64,000 bases of DNA. Source: Myxococcus stipitatus. GTDB lineage: Bacteria > Myxococcota > Myxococcia > Myxococcales > Myxococcaceae. Position numbers and translations under genes: made by a program. Position 1 is the first letter of the stretch. Each line of letters opens with the position of its first letter. The notes beneath the pieces are model-generated. The model searched no databases, was not told the DNA's origin, and saw nothing but the letters and a program-made list of their open reading frames with translations. This document shows positions 56,387 through 64,000 of the stretch, piece by piece. The stretch spans positions 6,322,001 to 6,386,000 of the forward strand of contig NZ_CP147913.1 of assembly GCF_037414475.1 (NCBI RefSeq), in the 5' to 3' direction.

Positions 56387-57377
56387 GGGCTCTTTCGGAA
56401 GCGACCTCCACCAGCCGGGCGGCCAGGGCGGGATAGTCCATGCCCGCGGCTGCGGCGGCCCTGGCGAACCCGGCGCTGGGATGGAGGTCGCAGTTGGGGT
56501 TGATATCGATGACGTAGGGCACGCCCTCCGGAGACACCCGAAGGTCGACCCTGCCGTAGTCCTGACAGTCGAGCGCTGCGAACGCTTCCAGCGCTACCTG
56601 CACACAGCGAGCTTCCAGCGCCGCATCCACCTGGCACGGCCCGGCGGGCGTATCCCGGTACTCGTCGGAGCCCTCCTCCCACTTGGCGCTGTACGACACG
56701 ATGTTCGGCCGGTCCTCGAAGGACCGTCCGAAGTGGATTTCCGTCAACGGCAGCGCGCGTCGGGGCTGGTTGCCCAACAGCGGCACGTAGATTTCGCGGC
56801 CGGGAATGAACTGCTCCACCAGCGCGGGCTGGTGGAAGTTGCGCAGCACCGCCTCGCAGGCGCGCACCAGCGCGGAGCGCTCGTAGACGACGGAGTCGCC
56901 CGTCACGCCGACGCTCGCGTCCTCGCGCGCGGGCTTCACGATGAGCGGCCAGGGCAGGTCCACGGCCAGGGCGTCCTCGAGCCGCTCCACCACCCGGAAA
57001 GCGGGCGTGGACACGCCTCGGGCGCTCAACACTTCCTTGGCCTTGGGCTTGTGCAGCGCCAGCCCCAGCGACAGGGCGGACGAGCCGGTGTACGCCATGC
57101 CCAGCGCGTCCAGGAGGCACGGGACGGCCATCTCTCCCCGGCTGTCGGCGGCGAGCGACTCGCAGAGGTTGACGACCAGGTCCGGCTGCCGGCGGCGCAG
57201 CGTGTCCACGAAGTCCAGCCGGTCTCCCTCGACGGCGAGTGGCTCGGCGACGGTGTCGCCCCGGGTGAGGGCCTCGGAGAGCGCGGCGGCGACTCGCACC
57301 ACGTCCTCTCGGGCCTCCCGTCCCGGGTCATCCTGGAGGAGCTCGTGGTCGCGGTTGTGCAGCAGAATGATGTGCAT
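56298..57377 (-). CDS. ATP-grasp ligase (D-Ala-D-Ala ligase family)
   Basis: A 359-residue ATP-grasp enzyme. It has an N-terminal pre-ATP domain, a nucleotide-binding L-I-V-K-P-A segment, L-V-E-Q-F-I-P-G-R-E-I in the middle, and the Mg-binding end Y-V-I-D-I-N-P-N-C-D. It is not a standard Ddl: the typical Ddl loops and the S-E-x-S-I-F style motifs are missing, so the product may be another amide. The last 89 nt overlap the GNAT gene; the C-terminal 30 residues are Arg/Gly/Ala rich and may be non-essential. Confidence 0.85.
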   Translation of the reverse strand: MHIILLHNRDHELLQDDPGREAREDVVRVAAALSEALTRGDTVAEPLAVEGDRLDFVDTLRRRQPDLVVNLCESLAADSRGEMAVPCLLDALGMAYTGSSALSLGLALHKPKAKEVLSARGVSTPAFRVVERLEDALAVDLPWPLIVKPAREDASVGVTGDSVVYERSALVRACEAVLRNFHQPALVEQFIPGREIYVPLLGNQPRRALPLTEIHFGRSFEDRPNIVSYSAKWEEGSDEYRDTPAGPCQVDAALEARCVQVALEAFAALDCQDYGRVDLRVSPEGVPYVIDINPNCDLHPSAGFARAAAAAGMDYPALAARLVEVASERAHGHPSHRRKGPGAPRRADSKDRNLLAAGG

Positions 57378-57441
57378 TCGGAGGTGCCGGGAGGGTTACC
57401 ACGTCCCCCGGCCCCAGCCCAGTCCACAGGTGACGGTTGGT

Positions 57442-57492
57442 TACCTCCTGGGCTACCTCCCGGAAGGGCTTGAAGTACGGTGGACTACCTCC
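57442..57492. promoter_or_regulatory. Three TACCTCC direct repeats in a divergent promoter
   Basis: TACCTCC occurs at 57442-57448, 57454-57460 and 57486-57492, spaced 12 and 32 bp, in the contexts GGTTACCTCCTGG, GGCTACCTCCCGG and GGACTACCTCCGG. They lie in the 148-bp gap between the ATP-grasp gene and the HD gene. They could bind a regulator. The set is short and could be chance in GC-rich DNA. Confidence 0.4.
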
Positions 57493-57525
57493 GGTGGGGG
57501 TATCCAGGAGTATGGAAAGGGCATC

Positions 57526-58824
57526 ATGCGCATCCGCGACCCCATCCACGGCACCATTCCGGTCAGTGACTCGGAAAAGGCCGTCATCGACAGCCGCCAC
57601 TACCAGCGGCTGCGGTACGTCCGTCAGCTCGGATTCGGGGACCTGGCCTTCCCCGGCGCCACGCACACCCGCCACATCCATTCCCTGGGCGCCATGCATG
57701 TCGCCGCGCGAGTGTTCAGCGCGGTGGCCTCCCGCTCCTCGCTCCCCGAGGACGTGCGGGAGCGCTTCAGCACGGCCGTGCGCCTGGCGGTGCTCTGTCA
57801 CGATTTGGGACACATGCCGCTGTCGCACGCCTCGGAGCGCATCGCTCCCAAGCGCTCGCTGTTGCGGCTGCCCGGCTGGCTGGATTCGGTGGCGGAAGGG
57901 GAGCAGGCGACACACGAGGACTTCACCGCGAAAATCCTCCTGGACAGTCAGCTCACGCCCATCATCGAGCGCGAGTTCAACGGCCGGGGCATCTCCCCCA
58001 TGGCCGCGGTCGCGCTGATTACGGGCGCGAAGCCGCCCAAGGACCCGGGCTTCACGTGGCAGGGCGTGGACTGGACGCCGCTGCTGCGCGCCATCGTCTC
58101 CGGAGAGCTGGACGCGGACCGCATGGACTACCTGCTGCGTGACTCCTTCTACACGGGCGTCAACTACGGCCGGTACGACATGGATTGGATCATCAACAAC
58201 CTCAATCCCGCGGTGAAGGATGGCCGCGCGTACCTCGCGCTGAGCCGGGCGGCGGCGTTCGCGTTCGAGGACTTCCTGCTCAGCCGCTACCACATGTTCG
58301 TGTCGGTGTATCTGCACCACACGTCTGTGAGCTTCGACCACATGCTGCGGCGCTACTACGAGGAGTCGCCCGGCGAGTTCGAGATTCCCGCCGACCCGGA
58401 GGCGTTCCTGCTCTGTGACGATTCGGCGCTCTGGTACACGCTGCGCCGCTCACGCAACCGCTGGGCCCAGCGCATCATCACCCGACAGGGCTTCAAGCTG
58501 CTCGCGCAGTTCACCGAGCGGGACGCGGGCTACGATTTGGAAGTGCTGCGCGGCGCGTTGGTGTCCTCGGGCTTCGAGCACTACGTCGTCGAGTCCGTGA
58601 ATGTGCTCAGCAAGTACACCTCGGGGCATGGGAACAGCAGCGGGCCCAGCCTGTTCATCATCGACGCGTCCACGGGTCGGTTGACGGAGGTGGCGCGATA
58701 CACGCCGCTGTATCAGCGCTACAGTGGCGCGGTGCGCCTGACGCGACTGTATGTGCGGCCGGACCAGTCCCAGGCGGCACACGAGCTGATGGGCCAACTG
58801 CTGGGCCAGGCGGGGCAATCATGA
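57526..58824 (+). CDS. HD superfamily phosphohydrolase (SAMHD1/dGTPase-like)
   Basis: A 432-residue metal-dependent phosphohydrolase. The HD residues are H50 (T-R-H-I-H-S), H92-D93 in C-H-D-L-G-H, and D196 in G-E-L-D-A-D-R-M-D-Y; the latter is the dNTPase-like signature. The N-terminal D-P-I-H-G-T-I motif and Y-Q-R-L-R-x-V-R-Q-L-G are shared with the SAMHD1/YwfO family. The start at 57526 follows AAAGGG; the frame is open further upstream into the divergent gene. Its stop overlaps the Nudix-MBL start (ATGA), giving translational coupling. Confidence 0.92.
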   Translation: MRIRDPIHGTIPVSDSEKAVIDSRHYQRLRYVRQLGFGDLAFPGATHTRHIHSLGAMHVAARVFSAVASRSSLPEDVRERFSTAVRLAVLCHDLGHMPLSHASERIAPKRSLLRLPGWLDSVAEGEQATHEDFTAKILLDSQLTPIIEREFNGRGISPMAAVALITGAKPPKDPGFTWQGVDWTPLLRAIVSGELDADRMDYLLRDSFYTGVNYGRYDMDWIINNLNPAVKDGRAYLALSRAAAFAFEDFLLSRYHMFVSVYLHHTSVSFDHMLRRYYEESPGEFEIPADPEAFLLCDDSALWYTLRRSRNRWAQRIITRQGFKLLAQFTERDAGYDLEVLRGALVSSGFEHYVVESVNVLSKYTSGHGNSSGPSLFIIDASTGRLTEVARYTPLYQRYSGAVRLTRLYVRPDQSQAAHELMGQLLGQAGQS

Positions 58825-60353
58825 GCGAGCGACTTGCGAATCTGGGTCTGGGTCTGGACTTCAGTCACGTGCCCAGCGAGCCCCGAGGCTCCGCGGTGGC
58901 GCTGTTGTACCGGCGCGTGGTCGCGGGCGTGGAGGTGTACTGGGTGAAGCGCGGCAAGGCGCTGGCCTTCGCGGGCGGCTTCTATGCGTTCCCCGGAGGC
59001 AAGCTGGACGCGGCGGACGCGGAGGTCCCCGTGCAGGGCGCCACGGGAGAGGAGGCCGCGCTGCGTTCGGCCGCCGCGCGTGAGCTCTTCGAGGAGGCGG
59101 GCGTGCTCGTCGCCGAGGGCGCGGAGGCGCTCTCCCAGACGAGGCTGGATGCCCTGCGCAAGTCGCTGCTCGCGGGGCAGCTCGGCTGGGGCGCGATGCT
59201 CCAGGACGAAGGGCTGTCGCTGAGGGCGGAGGACTTCCGGAGCGCGGGCCGGTGGATTACCCCGCCCGCGGTGCCGGTGCGCTTCGACACGCACTTCTAC
59301 CTGGTGGAGATGCCGCCCAAGGCGCGCGCGGAGCTGTGGCCCGGAGAGCTGTCGGAGGGCGCGTGGATTGCGCCGGACGCGGCGCTGGCGCGGTGGACGG
59401 ATGGCACCGCGCTCTTGCATCCGCCCGCGGTGCATGCGCTCCAGGTGCTCGGCTCCTTCCAGGATGAAGCGGATGCTCGGGCGCGGCTGTCCACGCCGCC
59501 CTACTGCCCCGGCTACATCTCGCAGCGCATCGAGTTCCAGCGGGGCGTGCGCACGGTGGCGCTGGAGACGGCCACGTTGCCGCCCGCGACGCATACCAAC
59601 GCGTATGTGCTGGGCAACGGCGAGCTGTTGCTGGTGGACCCGGGCTCTGGTGACGTGAAGCAGTACGCCAAGCTGTTGTCGCTGGTGGCGGGGCTGAAGT
59701 CGGAGGGGATGAAGCCCGTTGCGGTGGTGTTGACGCACCACCATGGAGACCACGTGGGCGGCGCCCGCGCGGTGAAGGAGCGGCTGGGCATTCCCCTGTG
59801 GTGCCATGCGCGCACGGCGCAGGCGTTGGACTTCCCGGCGGAGCGGCTGCTCGAGGACGGCGACGTGCTGGAGCTGGCCGGAGAGGTGCCTCAGCGCTGG
59901 CGCGTGTTGCACACGCCCGGGCACGCGCGAGGCCACATCTGCCTGGTGGATGAGCGCAGCCGCGCGGCGGTGGTGGGCGACATGGTGGCGGGCGTGGGCA
60001 CCATCGTCATCGACCCGCCCGAGGGCAACATGCGCGACTACCTGACTCAGCTCGCCCGCCTGCGCGACTGGCCCGTCACCACGATGTATCCCGCGCACGG
60101 CCAGCCGCTGCCCGATGGCCCCTCGAAGCTCCAGGAGTACTTGAACCACCGCGCCCAGCGAGAGGCGCTCATCCTGGAGATGGTTCCGCCCGACGGCATC
60201 TCCCTGGCGAGGGTGGTGGAGCTGGCGTACGCGGACACGCACCCGCTGATGCACCCGGTGGCCGAGCGCAGCGCGCTGGCCACGCTGGAGAAGCTGGTGT
60301 CCGAGGGCCGCGTGCGCGAGGAGTCGCTGCAGTACTTCCGCGTGGCGACGTGA
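58821..60353 (+). CDS. Nudix - metallo-beta-lactamase - winged-helix fusion protein
   Basis: A 510-residue fusion. Residues 20-230 form a Nudix domain with R-E-L-F-E-E-A-G-V at 87-95, the core of the Nudix box. Residues 245-440 form a metallo-beta-lactamase domain with H-H-H-G-D-H at 306-311 and the later T-P-G-H-A-R-G-H and G-D metal motifs, close to LACTB2. A C-terminal winged-helix of about 60 residues follows. The gene starts inside the stop codon of the HD gene. The pairing suggests a nucleotide- or RNA-degrading unit; LACTB2 is an endoribonuclease, but specificity is not determined. Confidence 0.9.
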   Translation: MSERLANLGLGLDFSHVPSEPRGSAVALLYRRVVAGVEVYWVKRGKALAFAGGFYAFPGGKLDAADAEVPVQGATGEEAALRSAAARELFEEAGVLVAEGAEALSQTRLDALRKSLLAGQLGWGAMLQDEGLSLRAEDFRSAGRWITPPAVPVRFDTHFYLVEMPPKARAELWPGELSEGAWIAPDAALARWTDGTALLHPPAVHALQVLGSFQDEADARARLSTPPYCPGYISQRIEFQRGVRTVALETATLPPATHTNAYVLGNGELLLVDPGSGDVKQYAKLLSLVAGLKSEGMKPVAVVLTHHHGDHVGGARAVKERLGIPLWCHARTAQALDFPAERLLEDGDVLELAGEVPQRWRVLHTPGHARGHICLVDERSRAAVVGDMVAGVGTIVIDPPEGNMRDYLTQLARLRDWPVTTMYPAHGQPLPDGPSKLQEYLNHRAQREALILEMVPPDGISLARVVELAYADTHPLMHPVAERSALATLEKLVSEGRVREESLQYFRVAT

Positions 60354-60360
60354 GCGGCAA

Positions 60361-60387
60361 GGGGCGCTTCAGAATCAGAAGCGTCCC
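60361..60387. terminator. Hairpin at a convergent gene boundary
   Basis: GGGGCGCTTC at 60361-60370 pairs with GAAGCGTCCC at 60378-60387 (9 of 10) around a 7-nt loop. It covers the stop of the exported glycine-rich protein gene and lies 8 nt after the stop of the Nudix-MBL gene. Confidence 0.45.
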
Positions 60388-61130
60388 ATCAACCCCAGCC
60401 GCGCGCCGTGCTCGGTCATCCCCGCGACGGGCAACAGCCGCACGCCGGTGTCGGCGCGGGACGCAGGCGGGGGCGTCACCACGCGGTTGGCCTGATGGGA
60501 CATCTCGTAGCCCGTCGTCGCGCCGATGATGGGCATGAGCAAGAGCAGGACGGAGAGCGCCTTGTCGTCCTCGTCGATGCCCAGGATGAACGAGCCCAAG
60601 AGCGCGCTGCCCCAGCCGACCAGGCTGCCTCCGGCGGTCGCGAGGAACGTGCCCTGTCCGTCCATCAGCCGTCCGCCCACCCACGTCCCGGCGGGAACAC
60701 CGATGAGCACGCCCGTGAGGCCACCCACGAGCGAGACGACCTGGCACTCGTCGCAGCCCACCGTGGGCGCGCCCACCAGGTAGCCCACCAGCAGGCCCAG
60801 CGCGCCTCCGGCGATGCCGCCCGTCGTCCCCGAGATGAACTCCACCGCCACCCGGGGAACGGTGGCCTCCCGGCCGTCCGCCGGCTTCTGTCCCGACAGG
60901 GCCTGGGCCGCCATGTCCGTGCCCGTCCCCGCGGAAGCGGCGGCCTCCTCGAGGCTCCGCGGATTCGCGTACGGGACGTCCTGCGGCGCGGGGACGAGCG
61001 GAGGAGGGGACAGCTCGGGAGCGGGGCTTTGCGCGGGCTCGTTCTCGGGGGCGACCTGTGCACGAGCAAAGCCCGTGCTCGACAGGAGCAGGACGGCGAA
61101 CCCGATGGAGAGCGTGCGCGAAAGCCTCAC
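60375..61130 (-). CDS. Exported glycine-zipper membrane protein (hypothetical)
   Basis: A 251-residue protein with a signal peptide (about residues 1-24, F-A-R-A-Q cleavage), a Pro/Ala-rich stretch, then several Gly/Ala-rich hydrophobic segments (T-G-G-I-A-G-G-A-L-G-L-L-V-G-Y, T-G-V-L-I-G-V-P-A-G) that look like glycine-zipper helices, and a short C-terminal strand ending G-R-F. A pair of Cys (C-D-E-C) sits in a loop. The start is GTG. It may be an outer-membrane or envelope protein; no family is recognised. Confidence 0.7.
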   Translation of the reverse strand: MRLSRTLSIGFAVLLLSSTGFARAQVAPENEPAQSPAPELSPPPLVPAPQDVPYANPRSLEEAAASAGTGTDMAAQALSGQKPADGREATVPRVAVEFISGTTGGIAGGALGLLVGYLVGAPTVGCDECQVVSLVGGLTGVLIGVPAGTWVGGRLMDGQGTFLATAGGSLVGWGSALLGSFILGIDEDDKALSVLLLLMPIIGATTGYEMSHQANRVVTPPPASRADTGVRLLPVAGMTEHGARLGLMGRF

Positions 61131-61167
61131 TCCGACACGCTACCGCAAGCAGAGGGGTGTCGTCGCG

Positions 61168-63021
61168 TCAACTGGCGGACACTCCGGAGACGGACTCTCC
61201 GCGCGCCTTGCGCCGCAGCGCCACCAGGACCAGCGGCACGGCGGCCAGCACCACTTGGGGTAGCAGCGACACGAGGTCCGGATAGAGCCCGAGCAGGTCC
61301 ACCGTGACGAAGGGCACGGGCACGAGCGGCAGCGCGCCGACTTCCTGGAGCGAGTGCAGCCCCTTGCCCAGGAGCATCACCGCGGTGACGACGAGCACGC
61401 CGGTGGACACGTTGAAGAGCGTCTTCATGGGCAGGCGGAAGCCCAGCCGGTTGATGAAGAGGACCAGGAAGCCGAGCGCCACGACGCCCACCAGCGAGCC
61501 CCACGCCACGCCCGCCGGAGAGTCCAGCGCGAGGCCCTGGAGGAAGATGGCGGTCTCGAAGCTCTCGCGCAGCACGGCGGTGAAGGCGATGAAGAACAGG
61601 CCCACCAGGCTGCCCTTGCCCAGCGCGCCCTGCATCTTCTGGCGCAGCTCTCCCATGAACTGGCTCATGTTGGAGCGTGCGTTGAGCCACAGCGCGGCGT
61701 ACACCAGCATGACCACCGCGGCCAACGCGGCCACGCCCTCCATCCACTCGCGCTGCGCGCCGGCGAGCAGGTGCCGGCCCAGCACGTAGGCCACGGCGCC
61801 CAGCACCAGCGCGGAGACCCAGCCGGCGTGCACCACGCGCACGTGTTCGGTGGCCTTCATCTTCTTGAGCGCCGCCAGCAGCGCCGCGACGATGATGGTG
61901 GCCTCGAAGCCCTCGCGCAGCAGGATGAGCACGGTGAGCCACAGCGTGGACATCAGGTCGGACGTGCTGCCGCTGTCCCGGCGCGCCTGGTCCAACAGGG
62001 ACACCAGCTCCCGGCCCTCGTCCTGCAACTTCGGGCTGCCGCTCTCCGCCGCGAGCCGCGCCGCGAGGAAGCCCTTCTCCAGCTTGCGCACCAGCGCCGC
62101 GTCACGCGAGCTGAGCTTGGGCTCCACCGGCTCCAGGCCGTTGAGGTAGGCATCCAGCAGCGCCGCCTTGGCGTTCGCCGCGTTGCCCGCGGCGCCCTGC
62201 CGCATGGCCTCCTGCACGCCGTCGCGCGCGGTCATCAGCGAGCGCTCCTCGTCGACCTCGGGCAGCTTGCGGCGCAGGCACGCGAGGTTCTCCGCGCCGA
62301 ACATCTTCACCAGGTCGTCGTCGGTGGTGTTCGCCAGCCGCTCCAGCGACGCGCGCGGCGGAGTGCCCTCGCACGGCGGCAGCCGCATGGTGAAGGTGTA
62401 GAAGGCCAGCGACCAGCGCTCGTCCTCGGTCAGTGTGGGGTAGGCCGGCATGGCCGTGCCAGGTACGCCGAAGCTGGTGGTGTTGAAGGCCTTGTAGGGC
62501 GTGAGGCCGCCCATCAGCTCCGCGTTCCGGAAGTTCGCGGGCAGGGGCTCCATGGTGGCGGCGATGGGCAGGTTGGCGCTGCCGTCCGCGGCGTGGCAGG
62601 CCGCGCAGTTGGTCTGGTAGAGCTGTTCGCCGCGCTTCAGGTCGGGCGGGTGACGCGGGCTGCGCGCAAGGCCCCCCGCCAGCACCAGGTCCTCCACCAG
62701 CGCGCCGCAGTCCCGGCTGACGCCCTCCGCGTCGCGAGACTGGTCCACTCGCGCCTGGATGGCCTTCACCCGGGGAACGAAGACCTCCGCCGCGGCTCCC
62801 AGGTCCTGCGCCGCGTCCACGGCCTCCGCCGCGAAGCTCTTCTGCTCCGACAGCTCGAACTCGGACTGGGACGCGATGGCGGCCGGATAGTCCGCCTCCA
62901 GGTACTGGAGGATGCCCACCAGGCGATGCCAGGTCCGCTCATCCGAGCCGTTCTCGCCAGCCAGGGCCGGCAAGGGCAACACGAACATCAGGCACAGGGC
63001 GGCTCGGACCACATGATTCAT
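61168..63021 (-). CDS. Cytochrome c - FTR1 iron permease fusion protein
   Basis: A 617-residue protein. A signal peptide (1-21) is followed by a helical region and a class I cytochrome c domain with C-A-A-C-H at 139-143 and the distal Met near 191 (A-M-P-A-Y-P). The C-terminal ~260 residues form an FTR1/EfeU-type iron permease with seven helices and both iron-relay motifs R-E-G-F-E (369-373) and R-E-S-F-E (485-489). This places an electron-carrier next to an Fe(II)/Fe(III) channel in one chain. AGAGGGG precedes the ATG. The AT-rich upstream stretch at 63040-63085 may hold an iron-regulated promoter, though no clear Fur box was found. Confidence 0.92.
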   Translation of the reverse strand: MNHVVRAALCLMFVLPLPALAGENGSDERTWHRLVGILQYLEADYPAAIASQSEFELSEQKSFAAEAVDAAQDLGAAAEVFVPRVKAIQARVDQSRDAEGVSRDCGALVEDLVLAGGLARSPRHPPDLKRGEQLYQTNCAACHAADGSANLPIAATMEPLPANFRNAELMGGLTPYKAFNTTSFGVPGTAMPAYPTLTEDERWSLAFYTFTMRLPPCEGTPPRASLERLANTTDDDLVKMFGAENLACLRRKLPEVDEERSLMTARDGVQEAMRQGAAGNAANAKAALLDAYLNGLEPVEPKLSSRDAALVRKLEKGFLAARLAAESGSPKLQDEGRELVSLLDQARRDSGSTSDLMSTLWLTVLILLREGFEATIIVAALLAALKKMKATEHVRVVHAGWVSALVLGAVAYVLGRHLLAGAQREWMEGVAALAAVVMLVYAALWLNARSNMSQFMGELRQKMQGALGKGSLVGLFFIAFTAVLRESFETAIFLQGLALDSPAGVAWGSLVGVVALGFLVLFINRLGFRLPMKTLFNVSTGVLVVTAVMLLGKGLHSLQEVGALPLVPVPFVTVDLLGLYPDLVSLLPQVVLAAVPLVLVALRRKARGESVSGVSAS

Positions 63022-63086
63022 CAGACCCCTCTACCAGCGGAGAGGCCGTGGTTTCAATTTTGCGAGTCAATATCGAAATGAGCGTT

Positions 63087-63494
63087 TCAAGTGGCTGATG
63101 GCACGGTGAAGGCGCCCGCGCTGTTGCCAGGGCCTGTCCACTTCGCGACGTCGAGGGAATCGATGCGCAAGCGGGCAAGGCGCCAGTCACCCCCGCGCAA
63201 GCGGCCGACCGCGAGGGCGCCGATGCTGAGGGCGCCAATGGCGAGCGCCCCGACGGCGACGGCCCCCAGTGCCGTCGCGCCAATGGTGAGCGCCCGGAAG
63301 GCCCGAGGCCTCGTGGCGTGCCTCCGGGCGCGCCACTCGAGCTGGCGGGAGATGCGTGCGAGCGCCACGGCGTTGCCGACGGAGAGCGCGGCGCTGGCCA
63401 GGGAGGTGCGGCCCCAGGGGCGGGGCGCGCCTGAGGTCCAGGGGAGTATCAACCGGTGTGAGAGCGAGGTGCCCATGCCCTTCGAGGTGCACAC
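63087..63494 (-). CDS. Pentad-repeat (AxIGA-type) protein, hypothetical
   Basis: A 135-residue protein whose residues 68-100 repeat with period five: L-T-I-G-A, T-A-L-G-A, V-A-V-G-A, L-A-I-G-A, L-S-I-G-A, L-A-V-G-R, continuing with L-R-I-D-S and L-D-V-A-K. This resembles pentapeptide-repeat-like right-handed helices. The start is uncertain: GTG at 63494 with a GGGAG close by, or ATG at 63476. It lies 59 nt downstream of folA on the same strand. Function unknown. Confidence 0.6.
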   Translation of the reverse strand: MCTSKGMGTSLSHRLILPWTSGAPRPWGRTSLASAALSVGNAVALARISRQLEWRARRHATRPRAFRALTIGATALGAVAVGALAIGALSIGALAVGRLRGGDWRLARLRIDSLDVAKWTGPGNSAGAFTVPSAT

Positions 63495-63553
63495 GCTCCC
63501 GGCGGGGAACCACCCGCGGGCGTGGGGCTCGCCGCCTGGAGGGCAGGGCGGCG

Positions 63554-64000
63554 TCAGCGCTCGTAGGTGAGGAACGCGAACGGCGGCTCCCCCTCGGGGT
63601 GCTGCTCCTCCTCGACGAGCCGCCAGCCAGACAGGTCCACGTCCGGGAAGAAGACGTCGCCGGGGTACTCCCGGGCGATGCGCGTGAGGTACAGGCGCTG
63701 GATGCGCTCCATCGTCTGCGCGTAGAGGTCCGCGCCGCCCGCGATGAAGACCTCGTCATCGCCCTTCGCCTGGGCGAGCTGGAGGGCCTGCTCGACCGAG
63801 TGGGCCACCGTGACACCTGGAGGCGCGAAGTCTTGCTGGCGCGTGACGACCAGGGTGGTGCGGCCTGGGAGCGGACGGCCGATGGAGTCGTACGTCTTGC
63901 GGCCCATGATGAGCGTGTGGCCCATCGTGAGGCGCTTGAAGCGCGCCAGGTCCGGAGGCAGGCGCCAGGGGAGCTGGTTGTGGGTGCCGATGACGCGGTT
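63554..64000 (-). CDS. folA: Dihydrofolate reductase (5' end beyond the right edge)
   Basis: The frame is open to the window edge and gives the last 148 residues of DHFR, which reduces dihydrofolate with NADPH. At the edge the family N-terminus is seen as N-R-V-I-G-T-H-N-Q-L-P-W-R-L-P-P-D, followed by F-K-R-L-T-M, M-G-R-K-T-Y, G-R-P-L-P-G-R-T-T-L-V-V-T-R and V-F-I-A-G-G-A-D-L-Y. About a dozen N-terminal residues are missing. An internal ATG near 63925 is not the start. Confidence 0.95.
   Translation of the reverse strand, partial: NRVIGTHNQLPWRLPPDLARFKRLTMGHTLIMGRKTYDSIGRPLPGRTTLVVTRQQDFAPPGVTVAHSVEQALQLAQAKGDDEVFIAGGADLYAQTMERIQRLYLTRIAREYPGDVFFPDVDLSGWRLVEEEQHPEGEPPFAFLTYER

Noticed and set aside
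54224-56503. A 759-codon + strand frame across the transglutaminase and GNAT genes
   Set aside because: It lacks family motifs and covers two convincing minus-strand genes, a terminator hairpin and an intergenic gap.
63022-63086. A Fur box upstream of the FTR1 fusion
   Set aside because: The region is AT-rich with some symmetry, but it does not match the GATAATGATAATCATTATC consensus well enough to call.

Overview
The window reads as chromosomal DNA of a myxobacterium, most likely of the Myxococcus/Corallococcus group. Grounds are very high G+C with strong G/C bias at third codon positions, a cytosolic Hanks-type Ser/Thr kinase, a GYF-like/PilZ protein paired with a CheY-like receiver, several large lipoproteins built from repeats, and a bacterial Thg1-like polymerase. 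The assignment is by pattern, not by search. The high GC leaves long open frames antisense to real genes (up to 1564 codons); these were discarded. No rRNA, tRNA, CRISPR array, insertion sequence or prophage was seen.

Layout. 1-5.9 kb: THUMP rRNA methyltransferase (cut by the left edge), PlsC-type acyltransferase, FAD/NAD oxidoreductase, PAS-GAF histidine kinase, a 36-residue membrane peptide, and a CheY + GYF/PilZ pair. 6-13.4 kb: M20 peptidase, YhfC-like membrane protease, Tat-exported M23-like protein, DUF697-like protein, a zinc-ribbon protein with an EEP-nuclease-like end, prolyl aminopeptidase. 13.4-20 kb: a 68-bp tandem repeat, Rsm22-like methyltransferase, a three-gene ABC-2 exporter operon, a 14-repeat kelch lipoprotein. 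20-24.8 kb: an unrecognised gene, a frameshifted antitoxin remnant, an HhH protein, RidA, RF3 and an unknown protein. 24.8-34 kb: M32 carboxypeptidase, GST, serine hydrolase, Cys-rich copper-storage-like protein, O-methyltransferase, M1 aminopeptidase, RNase D. 34-41.6 kb: TtcA/TerB/PhnD-like cluster, GFA protein, then a choice-of-anchor-D lipoprotein and Ser/Thr kinase operon. 41.8-49 kb: alpha/beta hydrolase, small DUF gene, IGHMBP2-like helicase, S8 protease, and an overlapping pair encoding a PNKP-like kinase and a Thg1-like 3'-5' polymerase. 49-64 kb: DUF350/transglutaminase pair, GT39-type transferase, YyaL, second transglutaminase, ATP-grasp/GNAT overlapping pair, HD phosphohydrolase coupled to a Nudix-MBL fusion, cytochrome c-FTR1 fusion, a pentad-repeat protein and folA (cut by the right edge).

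Most of the window is housekeeping and envelope biology typical of the group. The most system-like unit is 47848-49078. A P-loop protein resembling the kinase domain of polynucleotide kinase/phosphatase overlaps by 8 nt a Thg1-like protein that lacks the HINNLYN motif of true tRNA-His guanylyltransferases. Together they look like a compact RNA 5'-end healing and rebuilding module. The 20.1-21.05 kb stretch, with an unrecognised gene and a decayed antitoxin, is the best candidate for accessory DNA.
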